A stretch of 64,000 nucleotides of DNA from Bdellovibrio svalbardensis (GCF_029531655.1 NZ_JANRMI010000005.1:1-64000), one strand, 5' to 3'. Shown: positions 17,459-26,148, counted from the stretch's first letter. Numbers and translations: made by a program. The notes: generated by a model not told the origin, from the letters alone.

Positions 17459-17525
17459 TATTTTCAACATCTTAGAGTCACACCGCGGTCTCTAATTCGG
17501 CCTCTTCCTCTCAAGGGGCCCCCTG

Positions 17526-17534
17526 TGCTAGAAT
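17526..17534 (+). promoter_or_regulatory. Candidate extended -10 promoter before the A-type carrier
   Basis: TGCTAGAAT fits an extended -10 box (TGnTATAAT-like), about 57 bp before the carrier ATG. No good -35 is visible. Confidence 0.3.
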
Positions 17535-17590
17535 GGGGACACTCTGCACTTGGCTATTTCCTCGAGTGCGGACTGATGAAGGAGTTTTCT

Positions 17591-17917
17591 ATGATTAACA
17601 TTTCCCCTGAAGCGGCTCAAAAATTGGCTTCTCTTAAAAAAGATGAAGGCAAAGATGACAGCGCATTTCTTCGCGTGGAAGTCAAAAAGGGTGGCTGCTC
17701 TGGTTTGTCATACAAAATGGATTTCGATAATGCCTCTCGCGATGGCGACAAAACCTTCGAATCACACGGACAAAAAGTTGTCGTCGATCCTCAAAGCATG
17801 CTCTACATCTTGGGTATGACTCTTGAGTATTCTGGTGGCTTGAACGGCAAAGGATTTGTTTTCAACAATCCCAATGCTTCCAAAAATTGCGGCTGCGGCT
17901 CTAGCTTTAACGTTTAA
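17591..17917 (+). CDS. A-type Fe-S carrier (IscA/ErpA/SufA family)
   Basis: 108 residues. All three cluster-binding cysteines of A-type carriers are present: GGCSGLSYKMDF (about 35) and the paired NCGCGSSFNV at the C-terminus. Transfers Fe-S clusters from a scaffold to apoproteins. The start at 17591 follows AAGGAG-TTTTCT; the frame upstream to 17525 is unlikely to be translated. Probably functions with the desulfurase upstream; a promoter candidate between them suggests separate expression is also possible. Ends in a strong bidirectional terminator. Confidence 0.92.
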   Translation: MINISPEAAQKLASLKKDEGKDDSAFLRVEVKKGGCSGLSYKMDFDNASRDGDKTFESHGQKVVVDPQSMLYILGMTLEYSGGLNGKGFVFNNPNASKNCGCGSSFNV

Positions 17918-17940
17918 TTTTCAGCTTAATCTGGTTTCAA

Positions 17941-17972
17941 AAAAACCCACACCTCAGGATGTGGGTTTTTTT
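17941..17972. terminator. Bidirectional terminator
   Basis: AAAAACCCACAC, an 8-nt loop and GTGGGTTTTTTT. T-runs are present on both strands, and it separates convergent genes. Confidence 0.9.
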
Positions 17973-17976
17973 ATTT

Positions 17977-18792
17977 CTAACGGCATTGTACGGGACTGTT
18001 GGCAGCCAAATCCAACTTAAACTTCTTGTTCATCAACTGCAGAAGTTCTCTGGATAAGGGCGTATTACTTGTTCTTTGTAATTCAGAAATAACGCCACTC
18101 ACGTGAATAGAACAATAGTATTTCGGCGTAAGCATCTCCAAGAGCCCTTCAAATAACCCCTTCTTCACTCGATCATCTTCAATACGACTCAAACTGGTAG
18201 TCAGCCGAAAGAGACTGCTCGCCGCGAAATCCTGATATTCAAATCTATGCTTTGCGAGCCATTCCTTGATTTGAACCATATTGGTAAAGGACACGGCTTT
18301 GTTATTAATTCCGTAATCGATAAAATACCAGGGATTGGCGACTCTTGCGATATTGATCATTTCGATGAGCTTATCCGAATGCACATAGGTCGTATCATCC
18401 CATCCTGCTATGAATAAGTACTCATGAATAACAACCTTGTACAAATTGATATCCTCCCGAGACTCTTGCCAATAAGGACCATTGATTTGAATGAAGGGAG
18501 GCGAAGCCTGGGGATGATTGATAGCAAGAACCCTCTGCCCTTTCCAATAAAGCTCCTCTTCCAAGCGAAGTTCAGCATTCGCGACGGCAGAAGTCAGCTT
18601 ATCTTTAAGATTCGGATATCCACTCAAAACAAAATCCGGAATATTCATCGCCTGAATATAAAGATCATCGCGAACTTTCATAACTTCCGCAATAATTGGA
18701 GATCCCCCATGAGTATCCTGGCCGTCGTCATAAATCGCGGCACGCGCCTCAATGAAATTCAAAGAGAATAAGAGAACAACAAGCCATTTCAT
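17977..18792 (-). CDS. Secreted protein of unknown function
   Basis: 271 residues with a signal peptide (MKWLVVLLFSLNFIEARAAI). Not a family I can name. It contains VIHEYLFIAGWDDTTYVHS (near 125-143), a form with His-Glu and then Gly-x-Asp-Asp seen in other secreted proteins from this lineage; whether it binds metal is unknown. Two Cys (YYCSIHVSG, PVQCR) lie in the C-terminal half and could form a disulfide in the periplasm. Its ATG directly follows the stop of the TIGR02147-type regulator (TAA ATG), so the two are co-expressed and probably functionally paired. Confidence 0.7.
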   Translation of the reverse strand: MKWLVVLLFSLNFIEARAAIYDDGQDTHGGSPIIAEVMKVRDDLYIQAMNIPDFVLSGYPNLKDKLTSAVANAELRLEEELYWKGQRVLAINHPQASPPFIQINGPYWQESREDINLYKVVIHEYLFIAGWDDTTYVHSDKLIEMINIARVANPWYFIDYGINNKAVSFTNMVQIKEWLAKHRFEYQDFAASSLFRLTTSLSRIEDDRVKKGLFEGLLEMLTPKYYCSIHVSGVISELQRTSNTPLSRELLQLMNKKFKLDLAANSPVQCR

Positions 18793-19551
18793 TTAGGATT
18801 CCTTGATTTGGGTAATTGGATAAAGGGCCACTGACATATTATAAACTTGAGTAGGATCTTTCTTAGAACGCGAGCAGATTTGATTGATCTCTTTCCTGAA
18901 TTTAAGGATTTTCTCTCGAATCAAAGGAATGTCTTCCATCGAGACTGCCACGGTCAGCGTACTATTATGTCGCAAGCTTATGTCGACACTATAAAGATGC
19001 TCAATGGCTTTTTCGAGCATCTGCTTTTGAAGATCTTTAAGCTGAGTGCTGGTTTTAGTGACGGGAAAGGTTGTCAGAGATTGTTTCAAACATTCCAACT
19101 CATTCTTAGAATTCAATCTCAGAATACTATTTTTTATTAAAACATCGGCGATACGCCCGATCTCGAATGAACTCACACCAATTTTTTTTGCAACCTCTTC
19201 CGGAGTCCAACTCTTTTTTATCGAAAAAAGTTCGATGACTGCAAAATACATCCAGGAATTCAGTGTTTCGATTTCGGCTTCATCAAGGACATGATCATTC
19301 TTTTGCGCTGTTCGAGGAGGAGCAATCTGATTGAGCCATACGTCATATATATCCTCTGGGAATTTCAATCTGCTATGTAAATCCCAAAGAAGCTCTTTGG
19401 TAATGGTTCTTTTTCCCGCCAATATTTGGCTGAGTGTCCCGGGGTTGAGATCCAGAGCCTTCGCGTAAGCACGCAAAGAATAGCGTGGATTTTTTACTTT
19501 GCGGCGTTGAAAATCTTCATTCAAATATTGTGTCGGATTCAGATTATTCAT
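18793..19551 (-). CDS. TIGR02147-family transcriptional regulator
   Basis: 252 residues. The N-terminal 60 residues form a Cro/C1-type helix-turn-helix (YSLRAYAKALDLNPGTLSQILAGKRTITKELL). A winged-helix-like segment follows (SWTPEEVAKKIGVSSFEIGRIADVLIKNSILRL), then a C-terminal domain with RHNSTLTVAVSMEDIPLIREKILKFRKEI. This layout (HTH plus DUF4423) is the TIGR02147 family, expanded in Fibrobacter and Bdellovibrio. DNA-binding regulator; its likely target is its own operon with the secreted protein that starts immediately after it. Confidence 0.85.
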   Translation of the reverse strand: MNNLNPTQYLNEDFQRRKVKNPRYSLRAYAKALDLNPGTLSQILAGKRTITKELLWDLHSRLKFPEDIYDVWLNQIAPPRTAQKNDHVLDEAEIETLNSWMYFAVIELFSIKKSWTPEEVAKKIGVSSFEIGRIADVLIKNSILRLNSKNELECLKQSLTTFPVTKTSTQLKDLQKQMLEKAIEHLYSVDISLRHNSTLTVAVSMEDIPLIREKILKFRKEINQICSRSKKDPTQVYNMSVALYPITQIKES

Positions 19552-19603
19552 TTACTCATTTCAATACACAGTTATGGGGTACGTCAATTGCCTGTAAAGA
19601 ATG

Positions 19604-20365
19604 TTATTCGATCGCCCAGATGCTGGGATCAACTTTATATTTCTTCATGATGGCTCTGTATGTCCCGTCTTTTTTTAATTGATCCAAATACCCTTGCCAT
19701 TTCTTCAACTCCACCTCGGGGGTTTGCTTGTGAAAAGCAATGTTCACAGGAGACTCTTCAATAACGAAGGCTCTTTTAAAATGACCGGGGTTTACTTTGA
19801 TTCGATTGGCGGTGATTGCCAAATCAGTCTCGCTGCTCACCCACAATTCGATTCGACCACTGGCCAATTTTTTTAGATTTCGTGAGTTTGGCAGATCGCC
19901 GGTGATGCATTCAAGATTCCTAAATCCGGCTTTTTCCAGAATCTTTGTGCGAAAGTCACCTACATAGCAGCCAATCTTCTTTGCTTTTTTGGCATCTTCC
20001 AACTTACTAATTTTCAAGCGCGACTCGGCTCTTTGGTAGAAGACAACCCGGGTGTTATTAAGAGGTCCCACCCATTTAAATAAGTTCTCCCTTTCCCTCG
20101 TTCGGCAAGTTGCAAATACAGCGCTGCCTTTGACGTCTAAAGCTAATGTGTAACCTCGAACCCAAGGGACTAATTCAATTGAATTCCGACCGCCACTGCG
20201 TTTAATCATCTCCTGCACAATATCAACCGAAAAACCGTGCAGCTGATTTTGATCATCCATATAACTGGAAAGCCCCGCATCCTCAGTGTAAAACTTTACT
20301 TCTTCCATCGATGCATAAGCAAAAAAAGGAGTAAGCAAAAATATACAAACCCAACGCATAGACAT
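19604..20365 (-). CDS. Periplasmic solute-binding protein, family 3 (SBP_bac_3)
   Basis: 253 residues, signal peptide at 1-19. Matches the amino-acid type binding-protein fold: VKFYTEDAGLSSYMDDQNQLHGFSVDIVQEMIKRSG at the N-terminus, WVRGYTLALDVKGSAVFATCRTRERENLFKWVGPL, and the C-terminal YLDQLKKDGTYRAIMKKY. No permease or ATPase gene is adjacent, so it may be an orphan receptor or serve a distant transporter. A related orphan is at 40875. A 12-bp perfect palindrome upstream (20480) could be an operator. Confidence 0.85.
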   Translation of the reverse strand: MSMRWVCIFLLTPFFAYASMEEVKFYTEDAGLSSYMDDQNQLHGFSVDIVQEMIKRSGGRNSIELVPWVRGYTLALDVKGSAVFATCRTRERENLFKWVGPLNNTRVVFYQRAESRLKISKLEDAKKAKKIGCYVGDFRTKILEKAGFRNLECITGDLPNSRNLKKLASGRIELWVSSETDLAITANRIKVNPGHFKRAFVIEESPVNIAFHKQTPEVELKKWQGYLDQLKKDGTYRAIMKKYKVDPSIWAIE

Positions 20366-20479
20366 GCCTTTTTGGTATAGAACTACGCAAATAACCTAAA
20401 CCTCAGGTTACCACCAGCGTCCAAAGTTAAACCAATTCTGCCTTTTTAAATTCGCGCTAGCAATTCAATCAGAATTCCA

Positions 20480-20491
20480 AGGTGATCACCT
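20480..20491. promoter_or_regulatory. 12-bp palindrome, operator-like
   Basis: AGGTGATCACCT is perfectly self-complementary and lies in the 177-bp gap upstream of the solute-binding protein gene. A second inverted pair, GTTGCA with TGCAAC, lies at about 20510-20535. Function unproven. Confidence 0.3.
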
Positions 20492-20542
20492 GATACAAAG
20501 GTCAGTGTTGCAATACGCTTGGGTGGTGCAACGCCTGTTATT

Positions 20543-21352
20543 TTATGCTGCGATAGTTTCTTCGATGAGTTCGCGAATATATTGAGCGATTAGTTCCGGG
20601 CGAGATTTGATGGCCAGATGCCCCGCCCCTGTCAACGTGATGACATCGTCACAGCCGATATGCTTTGCAAATCTTTTGTAGGCTTCTTCATTAAAAAGAA
20701 GATCTTCAAGGTCATAGATCAAGCGACATTCGCCTCTATAGCTTAATAACTTTTTGTTCCACGCGGACCAATCTTCAGAACGTAAGATCCAAGCGAAGTG
20801 ATGAATCATATAGGCAACAAATTGCAATTTGCGACCTTGAAGATTCTCAACCGCTGTAGCTCCATCCGATCTTTCATCTCTAAATATCTGCGCTGATCTT
20901 TTTAAGAATGATTTCCCCATCGGCGTGGCCAGCATCACATAGATACTTTTAAGATTTATGGGGATCGTAAAAAAGAACCTCAACTCAATTGGCAAAAAAT
21001 GCTTAATAGGATCTGTTACCATGGGATTGATTAATGCGGTTGTCTTCACAAGATGCGGGTGCTGAGTTGCCAACCCCCAGGCCAATGCTCCGCCAAAGCT
21101 CAAACCTGCGACATGCACCTTCTCACCTGGGAAATGCTCCTCGATAAACTTCGCTAAAGCATCCACTTGTTGCGAGAAGCTCAGCTTATCCGTACTGAGA
21201 TACAGATGCCCCAGATTCGGGACGATGATGCGATATTGACCCTCAAGAGTCTCGGCAATGGTCTGCCAATGATGAACACTTCCTCCATAACCATGAAGAA
21301 GCAATAGCAACTGACCTTGACCCCGTTCCCGGTAGGTAATCTTTTGAGACAT
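20543..21352 (-). CDS. Alpha/beta hydrolase
   Basis: 269 residues. Alpha/beta-hydrolase fold: oxyanion-loop region LLLLHGYGGSVHHWQTIAETL, nucleophile elbow HVAGLSFGGALAWG (catalytic Ser near 96), catalytic His in TLTGAGHLAIKSRPE; the acid is probably in RLIYDLEDLLFNEEAYKRF. No signal peptide, so cytoplasmic. Substrate unknown; the family includes esterases and C-C bond hydrolases. It is 50 bp after the ferredoxin gene on the same strand and may be co-transcribed. Confidence 0.88.
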   Translation of the reverse strand: MSQKITYRERGQGQLLLLLHGYGGSVHHWQTIAETLEGQYRIIVPNLGHLYLSTDKLSFSQQVDALAKFIEEHFPGEKVHVAGLSFGGALAWGLATQHPHLVKTTALINPMVTDPIKHFLPIELRFFFTIPINLKSIYVMLATPMGKSFLKRSAQIFRDERSDGATAVENLQGRKLQFVAYMIHHFAWILRSEDWSAWNKKLLSYRGECRLIYDLEDLLFNEEAYKRFAKHIGCDDVITLTGAGHLAIKSRPELIAQYIRELIEETIAA

Positions 21353-21402
21353 TCAGAGGTCTTATCGGAAATTCACCAAAAGCAATGAACAGGACCTAAG
21401 GC

Positions 21403-22104
21403 TTACTTCTTAGGTCGCTGGCTGTTTTGTTGGGTATTTTGCTGTCCGCGGTTTTGTTGCTGACCTTGATTTTGCGGATTGCGCTGCTGCTGAGGCTTCC
21501 CCTGTTGAGGAGGTCTATTGCCTTGCTGCTGTTGACCTTTAGCCTGAGGTTGTTGAGGTTTCCCCTGCCCTTGCTGTTGAGGGCGTTGCTGCTGCTTGTT
21601 TTGCTGCTGAGGTTTATTCTGCTGCTGGGGGCGATTTTGCTGTTGAGGCTTTTGCTCTCTTGGTGGACGTGCCTCTTTGGTTTCACCAGGTTCCTGAGCT
21701 GAAGGCTCTTTGACTTCTTCTTTCTCATTCAAAAGCATCATGTCGTTCACAGCTTTTGATTCGACCTGCTTGCTAGAGCGGAAGCCTCTGATTTTTTTGG
21801 TTTGATTTTCCTGGCGCTCCACTTGTTCGGTCAGATCTACTGTCACATCACCGAAGCAATGCACTTGGCAACTCAAACGTCGACCGTCGATGAAATAGCT
21901 CGTACCAATCAGGCTCAATTCAGCTTTATTCGGAGGAAGAACATTGTTGTCTCCCTCTTTAATGACAACGCGGCATTCGGCGCACGAAGGCACACCTTTG
22001 CAAATCGAGCGAATCTCAAGATGATTTTCCGTAGCAATCTGCAAAAGACTCTTCTCAGAAGTGCCTTCAACTTCGATATTTTGCGGAAGAAATTTAATTT
22101 TCAT
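21403..22104 (-). CDS. [2Fe-2S] ferredoxin with Gln-rich low-complexity tail
   Basis: 233 residues. Residues 1-95 are a 2Fe-2S ferredoxin domain with cysteines C-x5-C-x2-C (ICKGVPSCAEC, 35/41/44) and the fourth at LSCQVHC (79 or 83), the adrenodoxin-like spacing. Residues 95-145 are a charged linker. Residues about 145-233 consist almost only of Gln, Pro, Asn, Gly, Lys and Arg (units such as PQQQNKPQQQ), a prion-like composition. The DNA there is a degenerate CTGCTG/TTGTTG-rich repeat (21403-21660). Start at 22104: AGGA lies 8 bp before the ATG. A long Q-rich tail on an electron-transfer protein is unusual; it could drive self-assembly or RNA/protein binding. Lies downstream of tyrS. Confidence 0.85.
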   Translation of the reverse strand: MKIKFLPQNIEVEGTSEKSLLQIATENHLEIRSICKGVPSCAECRVVIKEGDNNVLPPNKAELSLIGTSYFIDGRRLSCQVHCFGDVTVDLTEQVERQENQTKKIRGFRSSKQVESKAVNDMMLLNEKEEVKEPSAQEPGETKEARPPREQKPQQQNRPQQQNKPQQQNKQQQRPQQQGQGKPQQPQAKGQQQQGNRPPQQGKPQQQRNPQNQGQQQNRGQQNTQQNSQRPKK

Positions 22105-22147
22105 ACTCAAGATCCTTTATCTTTCAGCGACTAACGCTTCGAGCCTC

Positions 22148-22170
22148 AAAAAGGTACGGCGTACCTTTTT
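22148..22170. repeat. Palindromic intergenic repeat (GGTACGGCGTACC), likely bidirectional terminator
   Basis: Five A, GGTAC-GGC-GTACC, five T: a 10-bp stem with a 3-nt loop and T-runs both ways. Preceded by CGAGCCTC, the same context as the copy at 47592. It lies 9 bp after the tyrS stop. Confidence 0.75.
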
Positions 22171-22178
22171 CTGGAACG

Positions 22179-23414
22179 CTACTTTACGACGATTTTTGCG
22201 AATTTTGTTTTGCTGCCTTTGATGACTTTGTCAGCAAGGGCGGCTTCGGCAAATTTCGCTTTTGCGTCTGCGACTTTGGCTCCGTCAATTTGCACGGCGC
22301 CGCCTTGGACCATACGGGATGCTTCACTATTTGAAGCAGCAAATCCCAATTTGACCAAGAGTTGTGCGATCCCCAAGCCTTCGGCTGGGATATCGGCTTT
22401 GTTCAATTCAAATACCGGAATATTATCAGGCACACCCTTGTCGACGAAGATGCGGTTGAATTCATCTTCAGCGGCTTGTGCGGCTTCTGCATTATGAAAA
22501 CGTTTGATCAGGAATTTCGCCAAGTTGACTTTGACTTCACGAGGATGCTTTTTACCCCCAGCGACGTCTGTCTTAAGCTGTGCCAGCTCTGGCGCCGTGA
22601 TGTCAGTCAAAAGCTCATACCAACGATACATGAGTTCGTCAGAGATTCTCATGGTTTTACCGAACATATCTTTCGGTGTATCCACGACTGAAATATAGTT
22701 ATCCAAAGACTTCGACATCTTGTTAACGCCGTCGATACCCTCAAGAATTGGCATCGTCAAAACGCATTGAGGCTCTTGCCCGTAAGCCACTTGCATATCG
22801 CGACCAACAAGCAAATTAAACTTCTGATCCGTTCCACCCAACTCAACATCGGCTTTTAAAGCCACAGAGTCATAACCTTGAGTCAGAGGATACAAGAATT
22901 CATGAATCCCGATGGGTGAACCTGATTTATAGCGATTCGTAAAGTCATCACGCTCCAACATACGAGCCACGGTATACTTCGCCGTCATGGTGATGAAATC
23001 CTGGGGAGTCAATTTATTGATCCAAGAAGAGTTGTAAACGATCTCAGTTTTTTCCGGATCTAAAATCTTGAAGATCTGTTTCGCATAGGTCTTCCCGTTC
23101 TCTTCAATCTCTGCACGAGACAAAATCGGACGAGTTGAGCTTTTACCAGTGGGATCACCAATCGAAGCTGTGAAGTCACCGATCAAGAACAAAACCTTAT
23201 GTCCCAAATCCTGGAAGGTTTTTAATTTGTTCAACACCACTGTGTGACCAATATGAATATCCGGACGAGTTGGGTCCGCCCCTAATTTAATAATCAAAGG
23301 AGTATTCGTCTCAGCAGAGCGCTTGAGCTTTTTCAACATCTCTTGATCGTTGATAAACTCAGCCACACCAAACTTAATACGCTCTAACTGTTCTTTAGGA
23401 TCCAAAAAAGCCAT
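22179..23414 (-). CDS. tyrS: Tyrosyl-tRNA synthetase
   Basis: 411 residues, usual length for the TyrRS subgroup with short C-terminal S4 domain. Class I signature [17 protein letters not shown] (HIGH), KMSKS loop in [15 protein letters not shown], tyrosine-binding region [29 protein letters not shown], and an S4-like tail [29 protein letters not shown] that binds tRNA. Charges tRNA-Tyr with tyrosine. ATG follows AGGTAAGT. It is downstream of the RNase Y-like gene by 78 bp on the same strand. Confidence 0.96.
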   Translation of the reverse strand: MAFLDPKEQLERIKFGVAEFINDQEMLKKLKRSAETNTPLIIKLGADPTRPDIHIGHTVVLNKLKTFQDLGHKVLFLIGDFTASIGDPTGKSSTRPILSRAEIEENGKTYAKQIFKILDPEKTEIVYNSSWINKLTPQDFITMTAKYTVARMLERDDFTNRYKSGSPIGIHEFLYPLTQGYDSVALKADVELGGTDQKFNLLVGRDMQVAYGQEPQCVLTMPILEGIDGVNKMSKSLDNYISVVDTPKDMFGKTMRISDELMYRWYELLTDITAPELAQLKTDVAGGKKHPREVKVNLAKFLIKRFHNAEAAQAAEDEFNRIFVDKGVPDNIPVFELNKADIPAEGLGIAQLLVKLGFAASNSEASRMVQGGAVQIDGAKVADAKAKFAEAALADKVIKGSKTKFAKIVVK

Positions 23415-23492
23415 ACTTACCTAACACATCCGTCTGCACTCCGGCTTCACCGGAATAGAATCTCAAATCTCTAATTTCCAATTTCCAATGCT

Positions 23493-25058
23493 CTAGCGGG
23501 CGTGTTCCACAGACCGTGTTTCACGAACCACAGTAACCTTAACCGCACCCGCTTGTGGTACTTCACGCTCAATCTTACGAGCGATATCGCGAGACAACAT
23601 CACAGCCTGGTCATCCGTCACTTTGCTGGACTCTACCAACACGCGAACATCTTTCCCCGCCTGCAACGCCAAAGTCTTAAGAACTCCGTCGAAGCTGTTG
23701 CCAATGCTTTCCAAATCTTCCAAACGGTGAATGAATGAATCCATTTGCGGACGACGTGCACCCGGGCGTGCCGTCGACAAAGTGAAGGCAGCATGGACAA
23801 TCCAAGCCAACAATGAATGAGGCTTTTCCTCTTCGTCATGAGCACGGATCGCGTGGCACACGTCTTCAGATTCATTGTATTTTTTCGCTGTCTCAGCGCC
23901 AACCAATGCATAACTTCCTTCAGAAGTATGATCGATAGCTTTCCCGATATTATGAAGAAGACCGGCTCTGCGTGCTTGTTTTACACTCACACCCAACTCA
24001 CCTGCCAGCAAGCCAGCGATTGTGGCCACTTCCAATGACTGGTTCAAGGCATTTTGGCCTTGGTATGAACGGTATTTCAAACCGCCCAGAATTTTAACAA
24101 GCTCTGGATGGATATTTGCAATACCCAATTCCATGACATGGCGTTCGCCTTCTTCCTTCATGGACTTCATCAATTCATTACGTTGTTTTTCAACGACTTC
24201 TTCGATACGCGCTGGATGCACGCGACCGTCTTCCATCAATTTCTCGATGGTTCTGCGCGCCAACTCACGACGAACTGGATCGAAGCCAGAGATCACCACC
24301 GCTTCCGGAGTATCATCGACGATCAAATCCACACCGCAATGGGCTTCCAATGTTCTGATATTACGTCCTTCACGACCGATGATCTTACCCTTCATCTCGT
24401 CGTTCGGAAGCGCCAACACACTGACTGTTCTTTCTGAAGTGTACTCAGAAGCGAAGCGAGACAATGCCACTGCCAAGATGCGTTTTGCTTTGGCTTCAGA
24501 TTCCTTTTGGGCAGCTTCTTCAATTTGTGTGATGCGTTTTGAAGCCTCTTGTTTCGCTTCATCTTCAATCGCGCTCAAAAGTTGACGTTTGGCTTCGTCC
24601 TGGCTCATCGCCGCGACAGATTCCAATTTATTTTTCAGCTCAACGATATGAGCTTCGCCTTTTTTCTCAAGATCTTTGATACGGTTTTCAGAGATCGCGA
24701 TTTTTTCTTCACGGTCCTTCAAAGTGCTCAAGTAACGTTCGTTCTCTTCCATTTTTTGCTTGAACTGAGCGTCGATTTCCTTCAAACGGCGATCCAACTG
24801 AGCTTCTTTATTTTTCAAAGTTGAATTTTGCTTGTGAATATCCGCTTCCACATTCTTGCGGGCGCGAGTTTCAAAATCCTTGGATTTTGTCTCAGCGTCC
24901 TTCTTCAATTTTGCAGCTTCAGAATTGGCTCTGTTGATGATGCGCTCTGCTTCGATACGTGCAGACTTCTTTTTGTTGTTATCTTGAATACGTTTGATAA
25001 CGAACACGATAACGGCGCCGAGGATTAAACCCAAGATGGCGGCAATGACTAACTCCAT
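23493..25058 (-). CDS. rny: RNase Y-like protein with HD metal ligands replaced
   Basis: 521 residues with full RNase Y architecture: N-terminal TM helix (1-20), long coiled coil (25-200), KH domain (IIGREGRNIRTLEAHCGVDL, about 220-285) and an HD-domain region (about 330-430) ending with the conserved RPGARR. However, each position that normally carries a metal or catalytic residue is altered: LQHS-type His reads LNQS (about 338), HD reads HN in LLHNIGKA (about 367), GSH reads GSY, AHHGD reads AHDEE, and the last Asp of AD-x-x-S reads F. I checked these codons on the DNA. Active RNase Y is a membrane-bound endonuclease starting mRNA decay; this copy is predicted to bind RNA and assemble but not cut. 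ATG follows TAGGAGTTAAA. Confidence 0.92.
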   Translation of the reverse strand: MELVIAAILGLILGAVIVFVIKRIQDNNKKKSARIEAERIINRANSEAAKLKKDAETKSKDFETRARKNVEADIHKQNSTLKNKEAQLDRRLKEIDAQFKQKMEENERYLSTLKDREEKIAISENRIKDLEKKGEAHIVELKNKLESVAAMSQDEAKRQLLSAIEDEAKQEASKRITQIEEAAQKESEAKAKRILAVALSRFASEYTSERTVSVLALPNDEMKGKIIGREGRNIRTLEAHCGVDLIVDDTPEAVVISGFDPVRRELARRTIEKLMEDGRVHPARIEEVVEKQRNELMKSMKEEGERHVMELGIANIHPELVKILGGLKYRSYQGQNALNQSLEVATIAGLLAGELGVSVKQARRAGLLHNIGKAIDHTSEGSYALVGAETAKKYNESEDVCHAIRAHDEEEKPHSLLAWIVHAAFTLSTARPGARRPQMDSFIHRLEDLESIGNSFDGVLKTLALQAGKDVRVLVESSKVTDDQAVMLSRDIARKIEREVPQAGAVKVTVVRETRSVEHAR

Positions 25059-25134
25059 TTTAACTCCTACAAACAGCCCGGTTCAATTCAACGGGGCTTC
25101 TTCCATGTTTCACGTTGATTAAACCAACGTGTTC

Positions 25135-25701
25135 CTACTTGCGACGGCAGTCGATGAGTCCCTGATCTGTTATGAGAAAATCCATTCTCACATCATGCTC
25201 TTCTACTGGCAGAACCTGCTCTGATATTTGAAACTCAAAACAGACTCCGACCTTCAATCCTGAAAAGTGTTGCAGGGCCTTATCATAGTACCCTTTACCC
25301 TTACCAAGACGATGGCCGTCTTTATTAAACGCAACTCCGGGAATCAGCAGCCCCTGAATGTGATGATGATCCACCACCGGGGAATTTGGGTCGGGCTCAA
25401 GAATCCCGAAAGACCCTTGAGAGAAATGAATGGCCCGACAAAACTCAAGGTGACTATCGTTTCCTTGGTCTTTGACCCGCGGAAACAACCAACTGATGTG
25501 CGAGATCTGAAAGACCTCGTCGACATTGGCTTCTTGAGTTAGAGCGCGATAAGCGCCCCATTCTCCGCTTTGCGTGGACATAAATTCCCGTAAATACGAA
25601 GACAGCTGCTTTTGGTTTTGAACAAGGCCTTGCGCGAACTCTTGGGCGCAAAGAGATTTAAAGTAGGAACGACATTCCTTTTTAGAGCTCCAAACAGACA
25701 T
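25135..25701 (-). CDS. 5-formyltetrahydrofolate cyclo-ligase
   Basis: 188 residues. Converts 5-formyl-THF to 5,10-methenyl-THF using ATP. Family motifs: LLIPGVAFNKDGHRLGKGKGYYDKAL (folate/ATP binding, near 120-145), KVGVCFEFQISEQVLPVEEHDVRMDFLITD. The N-terminus SKKECRSYFKSLCAQE fits the family start. I choose ATG at 25701, preceded by TTGGAG, over the GTG at 25707. Follows zapA closely, the widespread zapA-(6S)-fau order but with no room for a 6S RNA between. Two small inverted repeats lie between it and the RNase Y gene. Confidence 0.93.
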   Translation of the reverse strand: MSVWSSKKECRSYFKSLCAQEFAQGLVQNQKQLSSYLREFMSTQSGEWGAYRALTQEANVDEVFQISHISWLFPRVKDQGNDSHLEFCRAIHFSQGSFGILEPDPNSPVVDHHHIQGLLIPGVAFNKDGHRLGKGKGYYDKALQHFSGLKVGVCFEFQISEQVLPVEEHDVRMDFLITDQGLIDCRRK

Positions 25702-25728
25702 GGACACTCCAAGAGTTATAAGTCAGCC

Positions 25729-26037
25729 TTAGTTATTCAAAACCTTGCCGCTCTTGGAATTTTCTAGTTCTTGAGAAAGAGACAAAGCCTTCTCCTCGAG
25801 TTTTTCAAGCTCGCGAGCTGCTTTTCTTTTCAATAGGATAAGTTCTTCAGCAATGTTCATCGCTGTTAGGACAGCGGCATTTTGGAAGGAACCATTTTTA
25901 GTAACGCCCATAGCTTGATTCATTTTATTGTTAACGAAGTCGACCATTTCTTGAACGGTTGCATCGTCATGAGAGGTTTTCAATTTATACGGAACACCGG
26001 CAATGAGGAAATTGTAGTTCTTTTTCTCTGTCGTCAC
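25729..26037 (-). CDS. zapA: Cell division protein ZapA
   Basis: 102 residues. ZapA promotes FtsZ filament bundling at the division site. It has the N-terminal ZapA domain (YNFLIAGVPYKLKTSHDDATVQEMVDFVNNKMNQ) and a C-terminal coiled coil (NIAEELILLKRKAARELEKLEEKALSLSQELE). I choose GTG at 26037 because GGAG lies 6 bp before it; a TTG at 26049 is the other in-frame option. Probably co-transcribed with the cyclo-ligase 27 bp downstream. Confidence 0.88.
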   Translation of the reverse strand: MTTEKKNYNFLIAGVPYKLKTSHDDATVQEMVDFVNNKMNQAMGVTKNGSFQNAAVLTAMNIAEELILLKRKAARELEKLEEKALSLSQELENSKSGKVLNN

Positions 26038-26093
26038 CGTGCACTCCAAACCAAGCTGTTGATACTGTTTAAATCCTTTAAAACTCTAGAAAA

Positions 26094-26114
26094 TTCCTAG
26101 AACAACACTAGGAA
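26094..26114 (-). terminator. Weak terminator-like hairpin after the small secreted-protein gene
   Basis: On the minus strand TTCCTAG, a 7-nt loop, CTAGGAA, then TTTTCTAG. A 7-bp AT-rich stem, so a weak terminator or an operator-like repeat upstream of zapA. Confidence 0.4.
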
Positions 26115-26148
26115 AAGTATATAGCTAAAGAACCGATATTCAACAGAT

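Noticed and set aside
16253-17917. Calling the desulfurase and A-type carrier a full Isc operon
   Set aside because: No IscU scaffold, IscR, HscA/B or ferredoxin gene accompanies them, and a separate promoter candidate lies between.
25702-25728. 6S RNA gene expected between zapA and the folate cyclo-ligase gene
   Set aside because: The gap is only about 27 bp here, far too short for 6S RNA (about 180 nt), and the flanking gaps show no long hairpin of the 6S type.
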